From Moniliophthora roreri (lineage: Eukaryota; Basidiomycota; Agaricomycetes; Agaricales; Marasmiaceae), in the NCBI GenBank assembly GCA_001466705.2, contig LATX02000212.1, positions 186,001 through 250,000 on the forward strand: a stretch of 64,000 bases of DNA. Direction: 5' to 3'. Below the pieces are notes generated by a model that was not told where the DNA came from, did not search any database, and was given only the letters and a program-made list of their open reading frames with translations. A program made the position numbers and the translations under genes. Shown piece after piece: positions 49,036 to 62,299 of the stretch (positions are counted from its first letter, which is position 1; each line of letters begins with the position of its first letter).

Positions 49036-52000
49036 ATGGCGCGTGCTAGATCGACCACACTGGCTGCCTTTGTCGTGGCCCTACTACCCATCTACGCTCA
49101 TGCAATTGGCCAAGCGGGTTGTGTCACCTTCGAGTCCTCGAACTCTTCGTTTCCTATTATCAGCAATGGCCAAGCAGCTCAAATTCTGCTCTCTGCAGAT
49201 GACTGGCCAGGAGTACACCGGACAGCGCTCGACTTCGCTGCAGATATCGAGCGAGTTTCTGGCGTCAAGCCTCAACTATTGAACGCCACTTCGAGCGACG
49301 TCACCAACTCCACTCGGCCCATAATTGTTGGAACATTGGGGAGGTCATCTCTCATTGACGCGGTGGTGAACGCAACAAACTTGGATGTATCATCAGTTGC
49401 GGGTTCATGGGAAACATTCTTGACGAGGGAGGTGACGAATCCTCTTCCTGGCGTGGAAAGTGCATATGTTATCATTGGGTCAGATAAAAGAGGAACAATA
49501 TACGCGATGTACGATCACTCTGAGCAATTCGGTGCGTAGCTGTGTTGATTCATGGTATTCATGCTAATGTTTTCCCAATTTCAGGTGTTTCTCCGTGGTA
49601 CTGGTGCGCTAGAAACTTTCGTGAATCCTTTGCGACTACTAACACGCTTTCACCCAGGTGGGCTGACGTGCCAGTCACTAAACATGATGAGATATTTGCA
49701 AGGCCTTCAGGTTGCTCTCAAGGACCTCCGACCATTCAATACCGGGGCATCTTCTTGAACGATGAACAGCCAGCTTTACAAAACTGGGCAATGGAGAAAT
49801 TTACAAATGGCACTGGCTCTCTTCACTTCAACTCTCCTTTTAACCACTTTTTCTATGCCAACCTGTGAGCGACGTTCTTTTAGGCCCGAGCATCCTATTG
49901 ACGGAGGCGGTCTCCAGATTCGAATTGATGTTACGTTTGAAGGCAAATTACCTCTGGCCCGGTATGCTTCGTTCTGAATTCTTGGTCTCTCGACACTGAC
50001 CTTGACGCTATCAAGCTATGTGGGGAAGGTGCGCGTCACATCAGTGTGAGGTACTACGGATATTTGACGGATCTTGTTTCTAGCGCTTTTAACATCGACG
50101 ATCCCATAAATCAGCCCCAGGCGGACTTCTTTGGTATTGTGATGGGTACAAGGTGAGTGTCCCCAGTGACCCCTTCGTCGTGCTGTGCTAATGTTGAATA
50201 TGATTCTTCAGTCACCAAGAACCAATGATGCGGGGAACACCCAATGAGTGGTCCGTTTTTGGCTCAGGTCCATGGGATTATACAAAGAACAAAGAAGCTA
50301 TCTATGAGTTCTGGGTGGGCGGCATAGAACGAGCGAAGCCTTACGAATCCATCATCACTCTTGGTATGAGAGGATTGGGTGATTGTAGGTATCGTACTCA
50401 CGTTTCTAGGCATGGCAGCTGAATGAGCTTTTGGATAGTGCCGGTTTCAGACACGGAAAACATACCCCTCGTTGAAGGCGTCATTAATGACCAGCAGCAG
50501 ATCTTGGAAGACGTTTATAATGGCACAGATATAGCGGATATACCTAAAATTTGGACTTTGTGTGCGCAATTCCTCTCCATGCATATCGGACTTGTAACTG
50601 ACCCTTGCGTAGACAAGGAAGTGGAAGGCTATTATACCGACGGCCTTAAAGTAGAGGATCATGTCACTCTGGTTCGTTAGACTCTTCATTCAAGACTCGG
50701 GGGCTAATTTTCACCATTTGAAATACAGCTCTGGTCGGATGACAAGTTGAGTCCGCCGGTTGGCATATAAGTATTTCAAGTGTCCTCAACGTGTCACAGT
50801 TGGGGTAATGTTCACAGGTATCCGACGCTCGATGAGCGTAGCAGACGGGGAGGTGCTGGCATCTACTACCACGTATGCTATCGACTTTTCCGTCTTATAT
50901 CGCTCTCACGTTTCTCTCTTCTTGTCAGGTTGATTATGTTCGTATCCCTCCTTGTTGAAGTGGAGTGACTCATCACCTTTAATAGGTTGGCGATCCAAGG
51001 GATTACAAATGGATAATAGTATGCCATGAATGTTTTACTTGTTCATATTGGTCACTAATTCCTTCCATAGAGCAGCCAAATACCAAAAGTTCGATATCTT
51101 CTATCATCGCCTACAAGCCGATTTCACTCATCATCCTGTTCGACAGATGTACGAACAGTTGTCACTCGCAGTGGACCGTAATGCTACCCGCCTCTGGATT
51201 CTTAATGTCGGCGATCTCAAGCCTTACGAACGTGAGACGGAGTTCTTCATTACGCTGGGTTGGAATTCGTCTGTCTGGAACCCCGACAATCTACACGAAT
51301 ACGTGTTCTCTTGGGCCCAACGAGAATTCGATGTCAACGAGGATGACGCCGCTTCGATTACTGACATCGTCGCCAACTTGACCCGGTTTAACTCTCGACG
51401 CAAGCCCGAATTACTGAACTCAACAACTTTCAGCTTGGCACATTATCGAGAGTCAGTGTAAACACTCACAAGCTTATCCAGCTCTGATTGTTCCCTTTTT
51501 TTCGCAGGGCCGAGACTGTCATCTCAGCCTGGGACAAGCTTGCTAATGCCTCCACGGCGATATACGACAAACTGTCGGACGACTACAAACCCGCGTTCTT
51601 CCAGCTGGTCCACCACCCTGTCTTGGCAAGCCAGAATCTCGGGAAAATGTACATCTTTGCAGGAATGAACAATCTCCGTGCCGAGCAAGCTAGGTTAAGC
51701 GCCAATGGGCTCGCTGACCAGGTCGAGGAGCTATTTGAGAAAGATTTCGACATTGAGACACAGTATCACTCTATACTTGATGGTGAGTGGTACCTTTACA
51801 TCTTACTTTAGTAATCTCACCGTACCTACAGGAAAGTGGGACCAGTAAGTCTATGCTTCTAAACACCGTGCTACGTTTGACGTTCCTCATTGCAAATGCC
51901 AGCATGATGGACCAGACTCGTGAGATGGCTCTTCCTCCCAAATACAAACCAGTATGCTCATGAATGTGTCTTCCGCAGACATTGGATACGCGTATTGGCA

Positions 52001-53337
52001 GCAGCCAATGACCAACTCGTGTGTTTCATACTTCTGAGTACGAAATTTCAACGCTAATCGACCCTTAGAATGCCCATGATCACAAGAACGCAAACGCGAA
52101 AGCAGGCCCTCGCTGGTGTTATGAGAATTGTGCCAGAGGGGACGCTAGGGGCCTGGTAATCGTACATTTTATCGGGCGAATTCCTTTTATTTCATTAACA
52201 TAGAAGCTCTACAGGCCAGGAGACAATGTACACCAATGCGATGCAGGATACGACTGTCCACCTCCGTCAGTGACTCTGGACCCTTTCGACCCCATTCCAA
52301 ATCGTTACGTCGATGTTGGCGCCGGAGGGCCGGCTCCTTTTGACTTTACCGTTACCTCAAATGTTACTTGGCTTCAACTCTCTGATACCAGTGGTTCCAT
52401 CTCACCTGACTCGCCGGAGAAAAGGATTTTCATATCGGTTCCTGATTGGAGCCAGCTCGCAGCAGGCATTAACGTCGGGCAGGTCGATTTTGTCGCTCAA
52501 CCGAGCAACTTGACAGTTACCGTGAATATTATCGCCAAGAACACTCGAGAGCAGCTGCCATCGTCGTTCAAGGGTATGTACGGCATTCCCCTCGAACATC
52601 GCCTCTAATAACATTCTACATTTCAGGTTTCGTTGAATCAGGAGGAGTTGTATCGATTGAAGCTGCTCATGCAAGCCGGAACACGTCTGTAGATGGACTA
52701 ACATGGAGGAACATACCCGGACTGGGTCGAACACTGTCCGGTGTTACTCCATGGCCGCGAGGTGGTAAGGACGCTAATTATACCGCTGGGAGTGGTCCCT
52801 CGATGTACGTCATTTCAGCCTTGTCTAAGTTACCACACTCATCACCTACACCAGTGAATACGACTTCTTCAATTTCAACGATGGAAACATGACTGTCACT
52901 GTACACATTTCACCTTCCCTGAATGCGAACGGGAGAGACCGACCACTGGCTTTCGCTGCCCAGCTTGATAGCGCACAACTCCAATCATCGTATTACATGC
53001 CATTTGGAAAGCCTGGCACGGAACCTGACGCTTGGAATGGCATCAATGGATTCGTTGCAAACTCGATTGTTAGTCCAAAGCTACTCTGGCAAAATGTAAC
53101 TGCTGGTGCACACACATTGAAGGTTTGGCCTTTTTCTTTTTTTGCGTCGTCTCTCCGTATTCCACTAACAAACGCGCTTTGAAAGCTTTTCATGATTGAG
53201 CCAGCGGTCGTCGTGCAAAAGATTGTTATTGGTACGTTATCGTTAGTCCGGGGTTGGGGGACTTTGCTGATGCAGGCTTAGATACTGGTGGCCTGCAGAC
53301 TAGTTATCTCGGACCGCCGGAGAGCATATCAGTCTGA
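49036..53337 (+). CDS. GH115 xylan alpha-1,2-glucuronidase (intact)
   Basis: About 1,000 residues in many short exons. GH115 enzymes cut (4-O-methyl-)glucuronic acid from internal or terminal xylose units of glucuronoxylan, outside the cell. The N-terminal signal peptide is about MARARSTTLAAFVVALLPIY...HA. Family segments in order are AYVIIGSDKRGTIYAMYDHS (exon 1 end), SPWYWWADVPVTKHDEIF, GPPTIQYRGIFLNDEQPAL, LRLKANYLWPAMWGR, SHQEPMMRGTPNEWS, YKEVEGYYTDGLKV, LLWSDDNWGNVHRYPT, GGAGIYYHVDYVGDPRDYKW, TRLWILNVGDLKPYE, WPGDNVHQCDAGYDCPPP, GFVESGGVVSIEAAHAS, and the C-terminal VVVQKIVI...TSYLGPPES. The stop is at 53335-53337. All exons I could join are open, except that the junction near 51070-51110 has two possible acceptors. 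The decayed relatives are at 13.9-20.6 kb. Confidence 0.93.
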
Positions 53338-53546
53338 TAGTATGGAAGGAGGATAAACGTACATTTATTGGATGATTACAGAAACAGGTTGTACAAGTAT
53401 TTGAAATGAGAATCATCATGGTCATCAACATCGTAATTGCATTAGTACTAGCACTGTACATTGTTGTCGTGAGTCGTGAGTGATCATGACAGTCGTAAAT
53501 AAACCGATGCAATAAATATATCCAAAAAAAGAAGTATGGTCGTCGA

Positions 53547-54385
53547 CTACCACAGTAACAGGTCACATGCCAAAGCTGCTACAACCACCGTCAGCACCAA
53601 CCCAGGCTTCACTCTGATATCAGAGTTGGTCTCTGTGGGGACTGGAGCTGCCGTTGTGACACTCGGGATTTCTCCGTTGGCGGAGGCGACTCCTCCCAGA
53701 AGAGTGCTTTGTAAAGCACAGATTTTGCGCATTCCTTGCACGACATCGGGAAGAGATGGAGCTTCCAAAACTTCAGTTTGATTCGTGCGTACGAAGCTGA
53801 TAGTCGATCATCAGATATGCATACCCTGAAAGGAGACGGGAGACGCACCAATCTACACATTGAGGAAAGACGGATTGGAAAGTCTCTGTGCAGGAACATT
53901 GAATGACGTTAATGAAAGCTCCTGGGTTGAAGATAATCTAGAAGGGTACAGTGGGTTTTGAGATCAGATAATCGATGAATCGTGTACTTACCATAGAGAA
54001 ATTTGCCAGAACAGGAGCAGCCTCTGCGCAATTCTGGATGTTGCCATAGTTCTACAGAAGAGGATGATACGTGAGCCACCAATTCTAGTAATAGATCTAT
54101 GGAATCGTCAGCTCAAAGTAAAGAGGCAAATCAATAAAATGCTCACCAGAGAAAGGAGGAAAAAAGGGAGATCCAGGGTAGCCAACCTCTGCAATGAACT
54201 AAAGTTTTCAAAGTAATACAGACCTTTTCGCATATTGGACATGAAGGTGGGGTGTCGGGAAAGTATGGTTCGGTTGTTCGACGAGACAAGTCGACTCCAT
54301 GTGCGAGAGGGGATACCGGTGATGCCTGAACGAATACCCCGAGGGACACAGACAGAAGAGCATAAAGCAGCGGTAAGATGAACAT
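53547..54385 (-). CDS. Small secreted Cys-containing protein, probable GPI anchor
   Basis: The ATG at 54385 opens a clear signal peptide (FILPLLYALLSVSLGVFVQA) followed by SPVSPLAHGVDLSRR. A CPICEK segment ends exon 1. Later exons read NYGNIQNCAEAAPVLANFSM, IIFNPGAFINVIQCSCTETF, QSVFPQCVDCF and NQTEVLEAPSLPDVVQG. The C-terminus (GLVLTVVVAALACDLLLW) is hydrophobic and directly follows a Thr/Pro-rich linker, as in GPI-anchored proteins. Cysteine spacing and the FNPGAF...C.C motif match a mushroom family of uncharacterised secreted proteins. A 42-base exon between CPICEK and NYGN is possible but uncertain. The gene converges with GH115, the two ends lying 210 bases apart. The location is probably cell wall or plasma membrane; the function is unknown. 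Confidence 0.8.
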
Positions 54386-56604
54386 GTTGAGGTCCTGTTA
54401 AATAAAAAGAGAGACTATCGCAGAAGAATGCAGTAAGATCTGTCGGTGTGCTGCAAGGGGAGTCGGTAGGAGTCGACCGTCGAGGTGGACGATGAGGTCA
54501 ATGATCGCTGTTTTCGCACTCCTCTCTAGCCCCTCTGGGCACGTGGGACCTAAATTGCCGTCGGCACCTTCTGTCGCTCCCAGCAAACATAGAACACTTG
54601 TTCCCCTTCAAACTACAGTACAACAGGATAGATATACCTGTGGGCTGGGCCTAATATCAAACGAACTCAAGAGCCGTGCAGTCGTCCCCATTCAAATCCA
54701 AAGAGAAGGCAAAAGATCGAACCCAGATGCCCCGAGGGTCCCCAGTGCTCTGAACGTCAGAACGGAAGGATCCAGTGCATCATTATCATCAGCAATCGAC
54801 TATGTGTTCACTTCGGTGCTGAACGACACCTATACGTACCGGAGAAGTGATATGTTTCGATGCCATGATGTTCGACACTTAGAGCGCATCTACGACAACT
54901 ATCCACAACATAGAGCACAAAGCCCAGCGCCACGTTCATTATCCATAATTCTGTTCTGAACAACTTGAGATTTCTCACCATGGCCCACAATGTGCTCTTT
55001 TGCAGCGTTGCACACCTAGACCTATATCGAAAGTCGGCAGAAGTAAAAGCTGATCTCGGAGCGTTTCCCTTCTTCGGGGCATTTTCAGCACTCCATCGTG
55101 GACTCGCAGTGTGAAGGTCTGTGAGATACGTATATGCCGTCTCGTCACACTTACCGACCACTACACTGCAGGCACCCTGGGGAGTACATCTCCGAACTTT
55201 GAAACTTGTTAACAAGTCAACGCCAGCCTTTGGGCTTATTCTGTCCAAGCTCCATATCTCATGAACCAAAATGAACGCAGTTATGTTATTCGTGTCGACT
55301 GAGGGCCCACTGGCGCCGCTGCCGGCGAACCAGATGGAATCTGCTCGTACTCGCTAGTTCGTCGGTAGTCTTGGTTCGTCCTTTGGCCCAGGACTATCTG
55401 CTGTCTCCGGATTCACGGCGGTGAACTCTGACACAACGAGGATCGTCGCGACGATACAGTGCGGTAGTGCCCACGATTATGTAAAGGGAGATGGATAGAG
55501 GTGCTTTGGAGGCACTCTATTCACTTTTTCACATCACATCATTCGTCAAAGCCATGGCAACCTTGTCACGACACCTATAGATATTTGTACCGTACCCTTT
55601 TACCCAGGCTGATCATGAAATGGTCTCATGTCCCAAACCATGGTACTACTACTTCACGGATGGTTCTCCCAAGGAAACTCTGAAAACAGTATTTAGAGTT
55701 TGATAGGGCCTCCGAGCTACAATCATCAACGGTACAGACTGCGTCAATCCCGTTCTTCGGTGCAATTAGTCGACGCGTATTCATTCATCGCTCTTAATGA
55801 TTGATAAACGGAAAGTTTCAGGCGTTGCGATGCTGAGAAGGTGAAACGAAACGACTCGTCCAAAAGCTTTCCCCGAATTTTGAGCGCTGCCTTTGGAATC
55901 TTCTGAATCAGTTGCAGCTGAGCCACAATTTCAGTCGATGCATCTGCTCCTCGGATCCTACATCCTTAACGTGGTCACAGCGCGTCTAATAGCTGACGTG
56001 CTGTATGACTGATGATTTGCGCCCGACTCCCGAATGGTAACGTGTGGTGTTAGGATCTACCATTAGGTAGAAACCAAATCATAATTGCTGATGTCGGAGA
56101 CCGCATCAGCTCAGCCCATATATTCCTTTGTACTAAGTTCTATGAGTAATAGGATGATGAGCGAACCTCACCAGACCGAACAAAAGTGTTTCAGACGCGT
56201 CTCTGTACCATCACTACGCGTTAACCCTGTGTGGCGGAGGTGAAGGGCCACGTACAGTATCATAATCCTGCCCGGGTTCCGGTGAGCGTGTCCGTGTTTA
56301 TAGAAACTGAACTGACTCGAAACTGTAGAAACCTGGGAGAATGGTAAAGATACGGCCCAGTAAACGCTTAGAAGGCCAGACGATAGTAACCCATCGGAGC
56401 GGAAGTCTGTGTACCACAAATCAAGGTTCAGAAGACTCGAGAGTTTTACAATCACATATAGGTTACAATATCCAAGGTGACTAGACCTAAAGCAGGATGG
56501 AAACAGAGATAGTACAATGCGACCAGAAATACACAAAAGCATGTCAAAAGCTACGAGGCTAGGAGATGATGTCCGAGACAGTAATCACATCCTTCAGTGT
56601 AATC
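54386..56604. other. No recognisable gene
   Basis: Open frames at 54492-54959 (plus), 54808-55269 (minus) and 56168-56542 (minus) overlap or lack motifs and look like chance frames. Nothing else is recognised. Confidence 0.45.
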
Positions 56605-58101
56605 CTAAAGTTCTACTATCCGCTCAGTTTCATCCACTAGTGTTTCAGTGTCATCCCAAGCCGAGCTACTTGCGTCGCAGGCTGACGAAAGTAATGCCTT
56701 CGAAGTGGTAGACTTTACATCAGGTGTGTACGGATGGAACCCATGCTTCCTGGGTTTAGGGTTACTAACCACAACCGAATGAGGTGAAGCGGAATGGGGG
56801 ACCGTAGCCGACGATAACTTTAGAGTTTGATCATGGTATGAAGTGGGCCGTCGGCGTCTGATGGCGCCTTCTAATCGACGTGGTAGATACCCATCTTCTA
56901 GATCGTGATGATGTTGCTTTGAGTATCGCGGAAAGCTAATGGATACGACGACATTAGGATTGTTGAGAGGATGCTCGGCGTCGGATTGATAATATTTGCA
57001 GAGTACCGGTTCCACGATGTAGCTGTCTCCGAGTACTATAGGGTTTGGTTCGGCCAAAAGGTCCAAGAACATATTGTTCAAGGTGACCCAAGCTTTCTTC
57101 TCCAACTCAACCTCTTTTGCGGAGATGGGCCCCTCGAACCGTGGAAAGCAATGAAGGTTATCACAGAACCGCACTTTCCCGTCGTCTATCGCAATCATCA
57201 TCTTATCATATCCGCCTCGAAAGTAAACCCGATGTTGGTGCATTTTGGCTACAGCCGCATAGACCTATCTCGTCGACTGATTCAGTGAGAGCCATGAGCC
57301 ACGTATACACCAGACACACCAGTTTTCGGTCTCCGTACCGCACGGATCTGCCGCTAGTTCTCTCAAATGCGAGGCCTATGACTGACCTCCCACGTAGAAC
57401 GTGCGCGACAGGCGTGAAGCATAGATCCAGAGAGCTTAACGCCTTGACACTATGCATCTCATCGTTCAGCTGTTGATACCTTGAACTGTCCCAAAATAGG
57501 TCGACCTCTGGGTAGCGACATGAGAAGGAGATCCGAGATATTGTTTCATACGCACCTATTTGTCGACCCTTCCAAACGCAAATGCTCCGACCCCAACCCC
57601 AATACCTGATAAGCTGGAACTCGCTTTCTTGAACTTTGGGAAGCCACAGCGTCGCGGTGATATTGTAAGGCTCGTTGATCCGTTTGGGAACGAGCGAGTA
57701 TCTTTGTTTCTTGGAATCGAAGGTCAGGTATAAAGGTTGGGCCCGTTTAAACATGGCATCTTCAAGAAGTCGCATCTAGATCAACAATCAGCACCCGTAA
57801 AACAGAGATGTGATCTTAGTTTGTACGCACTATAGTTTCTAACTGAAAACTCCGGCCTTCTTCATCAATTGCATAAAGTCCCTGGAATATCGGATGCATG
57901 GCCCCAACTGAAGGGGCAAAGACACTTATAATGAGCCCATTCTTGTAGAGTAGGTATGCAGCACGATCTTTTGCGGTCCATGAAGCGATATCCGTATCTA
58001 GAAGACATTCAGCAATTGATTTCTTCGAGAAATTTGGCGGAGTACGATGTACCAAGGTCTACGACAGTGTCCCGGGGAATATTGCATAGCGTCGTGTCCA
58101 T
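56605..58101 (-). CDS. Divergent protein-kinase-like protein, catalytic residues degenerate
   Basis: About five exons give roughly 427 residues from the ATG at 58101 (MDTTLCNIPRDT...). The middle reads LLYKNGLIISVFAPSVGAMH, LWLPKVQESEFQLIRYWGWG and ALSSLDLCFTPVAHVLRG. RSVIGLAFERTSGRSVRYGD has the layout of the hinge of fungal protein-kinase-like proteins. It is followed by KMHQHRVYFRGGYDKMMIAI and DDGKVRFCDN, which align with a catalytic loop and metal-binding segment (H.HGI.HRD...N.L.DD.GKVRL.DF). Here HRD is replaced by FRG and DFG by DNL. The C-terminal 110 residues are basic and Ser-rich. I infer a pseudokinase or a very divergent kinase. The last three exon joins use acceptable GT...AG sites; the first is weak. 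Confidence 0.5.
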
Positions 58102-60391
58102 TGTGTGTCCAAAGGAATTTGTCAGCCGTCATACCGGCCAAATGCCGGCCGAGAATCGGTTCGGATAAACGACCGACCGGAGGAGGAGACCTCTGCGAAC
58201 GTCCATCTACTATGTCTTTGACTGCATTCCAACCATTCAAAACCTCTATTCGACTCCCCGCTGCCTTCGTAAGTACTCATTGTCTTCACCATTTTGGCTC
58301 AGAACCTCATTCCACCCCAAAGAATCGCGTTAGCTGTCCAATGATATGTCCGCCAGTTTCTAAGAGTGAAAGTGAATCGACATGTTTGCCTGGTTCAACA
58401 TTGCAGTTGGTCAGAGCATCAACTATCACATCCAAGTCAAACCAAATAGTGGGGCGCTGCTGATGCAGCCATGCCACTAGTTGGACCTACAGAGTTGCGT
58501 CCCCGATCAATTGGAACAAGCGCCTCTGACTGGGACGTATTCTTAAGTCGAGATGTGAGTACTAAGTAGCAGTACTATACTATTCCCTCTCCGCGTCAAA
58601 GCAGTTGTGCATATTGCCAGAGCAAAGGCAGCGGCGGCAAACCCTGCCCTTCATGCGGTAAATAAACGCCCTCTGAAGGTGAGAGTTTGCATATCTCTCA
58701 ATCCATCGTCTAAATCTTCGTAGACCCTTCCGGCCCGGTTACTCTTTCGTCAATGGCACTGCTTCTCAGACACCTCAATTTCAACTCGATTTCTATTCAT
58801 CAATACGACGCCACGCTCGATGCTCTCATCATCATGACTCGGAACGTACAACGTGCGTTTAATCCCACTTCTGGATGCTCTCCTTATCATCACACCCTAT
58901 AGCCCTATCATTAATGCTAGCTATCTCACCCGCTCATTATCAAGACTCAAATCCGACGCGGCATACCTGAGCCTACCAAGACACAAATTCAAGTCTCTTC
59001 ACAAAGTCTATCTGGGATAGTGTGCTTTAGAGACCCGTCATATTTCTTGACATGGATCAAGCAAGTGTAACATCGCTTGGCACTCCAAGGCTTTTCTCTT
59101 CGACGTCTCTCCCATGAAACAATTACCCGTTCTCCCCATCGATGATTCGATTGTGTGTGTGTCGCTCTGACCCATCACCATACTAATTCACCAAGCGGAT
59201 TGCCGCCAGCATCGAGCTCTATAGGTATGCTCTAGGACCGCCTTTTTCACCATACCTGATGTGGCGCTCGGTTCTCAAACCACACTACAGCACGTCTATC
59301 GTCATGAATATCTCCGCCACAGATCTCAATGTGATTCTTTTTCGTTGTTTTTTATTTTATTCTAGAGTTCGTATTTATTTCTGCTCTTCTACCTTCATTC
59401 TGTTTTTTTTTTCCCCTTGCTTCGCACTCTATCATAATTCTGAAGACTATAATCTCTTACCACTTATCTCAGTGTACTAGAAAATTTAGAGCTTTCTCGC
59501 CGTTTTTGTGGTATAGACTCGCTACGTACGTGTATCTCCTAGCACTGGCCCCGAAATGTTATTGCAATTCTTCGAGACAAAAGACAGGTGACGCGGTTTT
59601 TCGCCTGCGGAACGGCGCCACCGTCATCTGAAGTTGTACATTGCTGTTACTTTTTGTCGGATGACGTAAGTACATATCCAGGAGAATTGCTCTTGGACCC
59701 GCAGAAGCGACAGTGATGAATCACTTATTGGTGTCATTCTTGCTACCTATGGTAATATAAGCAAAAGATTGTATCATGTCACTTCTATGGTGAGAGAATC
59801 TCAGCTTCGTAAGGTGATAGGCTATCCGCGTCCAGGGGCGTGGGACTGGCAGGCACATCAAAACGCGCCATTTATCCTCTCCGTTAGCCTGCAAAGAACG
59901 AGGAACATACAAGAGACTGCTGGACTTGTTCAACCAGATCACATTCGAGGCCTGGAGAATTCAGGCCTGCACCTGCTAAAAGAGCTTGGACCACGACAAA
60001 ACGTCCGCCCTTGTGTAGCAGGTGGAAAGTCAGGGTGCTAATACCAAACCCATAATCTAGGAGCACGTTAGTGAACATGAACAACACCGCATTGGCGACG
60101 AACGCTCGTCAAAGTCAACAGAAGTGTCATGGGGAATGGAGAACAAGGTAGATTCCATTGTTTGCGGACCCACAGTCGACTTTTGCATACATCTATAAAG
60201 GATCATATCCTTTACGCACAGTCGCTTTCTCAACAAACGTCAAATAACGTGGCGTCCACAGAAAACAGGGCAAAGTCCTGATAAGGCAAAACATTAACAT
60301 TTTGCCTATTCGTGTATCCCTTGATGAACAGCGATTTACACATAGGACAGCAGTTGGATAGCAACAGTATGGATTTCACGAACGCACAAGG
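58102..60391. other. Intergenic with a possible degraded gene
   Basis: A plus-strand ATG at 58213 opens MSLTAFQPFKTSIRLPAAF with a good GT donor, and later pieces read TELRPRSIGTSASDWDVFLS and HIARAKAAAANPALHAVNKR, each followed by donor-like sites. A final piece near 58724-58850 reads VTLSSMALLLRHLNFNSISI. They do not assemble into one frame, and no family is recognised. Minus-strand frames at 59721-60087 are hydrophobic in part but unassigned. Confidence 0.35.
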
Positions 60392-62299
60392 TTATCTCCG
60401 TCGTGTCATTGTAAAGCAGCCTTCATAACCCGGAACGCTCACGGGACTCAAAGTATCCCTCCATCTTCCTGCTAGATTACCATTCGCATTCCCCACTAGA
60501 TATCCGCGATAAAGCCATTTCCCTCTATCACCGTCAATCTGCACCCGGAGTCAGCAGCGCCACCATCGGAGATTGACTTGGGACCTACATAATCTTTCGA
60601 AAGACTGATGAAGCCATCACATGGACGTATCCGACCAACGAGATTAAATTGACCCCAAGCTGAATGACCCTGCAAGGATAGAAGCTGAGAAGGGTTCGTA
60701 AGGACATAGGGCAGCGCACACCTCTCCTGTGATGATGATATCAATGACATTAGTTTTGCCGATCTCGCTGCGGGATGGAGAATTCTTGGCAGCTCGTTGG
60801 TAGTGTACAGGATCCTTATACGGTTGCTTGACCTCCACGCCCCAATCGTGTTCTCGGATGCTTGTTCCCGTCGGGAAGTAAGAACGTAATGGATCGCCTG
60901 CCGGTAGCGGTTCCGCGTTGTCTGAGTCTGTTTCAATGCCCGAGTCCGAACGTGACGGGTCAGAGGAGATGAGGTGATGCTCTCTCAACTTCCAGGTCTG
61001 CCGATGCCTAACAACGAGACTTCTCTGGAGAAGTGGCGGCGGCGCCCCTTGTAATAAAGCAACGTATGCGGCAAACTCGGTGTACTATGGAACATGTGGT
61101 TTGAGTTGGTGCCAGTAAGAGAAAGAAGATGATAACTCACAGTGAACATGCCTTCCCAAACCCCTTCGAGGCTATATCAATGATCAAACATCAGTGTACG
61201 GACTAGCCTCGTGAACCTGAAACTATACAGACCTTCCAGGTGCAAAAGAATCGGTCAAAAACTTGTCAAGAGTGGGCTGGCCAAGACTGTAACATCTCCC
61301 CCACTCCCTTTCCCACTCCATGCTGCCTGACGATCTTGGCGTAGAAGCATCCATAGGTGCGAACGGAGTGGAATAGTCCGTTTGTTCTTGGAGCTGGTTG
61401 ACTAGCGTAATGAATGATAGGATGGCTGGAACTGCGAGCGGCGGAGGCTTGAGCAGCAATTGTTCAGAATAATAGGTGACTTCTGAAAGGTCTTTCGTGT
61501 ATGATTGAGGTATGAAATCGAGCCACGACGGTGATGCAAGATAGAACTGATCTGATCGTTAGATATTGTTGACCTTGTATAACGAACAGACGCACCCTAT
61601 GAGCACCCAATGCAAACACTTTCAAGATGTCCATCGCTTTCCATGAAGTGTCATCTTCTCTTGAATACTCCTCTGCAAGCGAAGCATTCAGGATAGTTTA
61701 CGAACAAAACTCGGATTACACGTACCCGGCTTCAGAGTGAACCAAAATAACCACATAGCCAGAATCGCATGACGAGTCTGAACTGGCCACAGATCAAGGC
61801 CAATGTAACGTTTGGCTCCCGAAGAACCTCGCAGGTTGAACCAATAGTCGTTCAACCACAGATCAATCCGGGCGTACTCTCGCAGTTGCCGTTCGTTCTT
61901 CCCCTCATTCTCCAGCATCCAAAGGTAGGCATGAATGAGGATGTCGTGCAACGTGTCGTCATCTCGAATAATATGCTGCTCATCTGTGCAAGCATCCATC
62001 CGCGAGCGAATACGTTTCAGCAAGACACACCTCCTCCGCAATTCCTGGGTCAGCACTGCCGTCGAAAGACGTTCTGATCCAATCCTTCTCATAGCGGCTA
62101 ATAGATCAAATTTGTGAGAGAAGATTTTAGCGTAGAGACATGTGTTGGACGACGGCGATAAGCACGAGTACATCCTGCGACTGATGGAGAGTAGTGAGAT
62201 GATGTTGGAAGGAGGTCCCAGGAAAGAGTCGACAGCAACATGGTATGCAATTTGTTCCAAGATTTCTGGAGGTATAGACTCGAGAATACTGGTAGTCAT
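60392..62299 (-). CDS. F-box protein
   Basis: About 527 residues in seven exons, from the ATG at 62299 to the TAA at 60392-60394. The N-terminus is an F-box (SILESIPPEILEQIAYHVAV...LLSISRRMYSCLS), which binds Skp1 in SCF ubiquitin ligases. The middle is rich in Trp and Leu (LREYARIDLWLNDYWFNLRG, MWLFWFTLKP). It carries a Ser/Asp-rich insert (SDPSRSDSGIETDSDNAEP). The C-terminal block GEGHSAWGQFNLVGRIRPCD, then GFISLSKDY and GDRGKWLYRGYLVGN ending SVPGYEGCFTMTRRR, is strongly conserved in mushroom F-box proteins of this type. The last intron falls between KDY and IDGDRG. The target substrate is unknown. Confidence 0.9.

Noticed and set aside
54492..54959. 155-codon plus-strand open frame
   Set aside because: No signal peptide, domain or splice structure, and it lies beside the 5' end of the secreted protein gene; probably chance.
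58600..58665. Frame with CAYC...CPSCGK resembling a zinc ribbon
   Set aside because: It has no start codon, a stop lies shortly upstream, and another frame of the same bases ends in a better splice donor.
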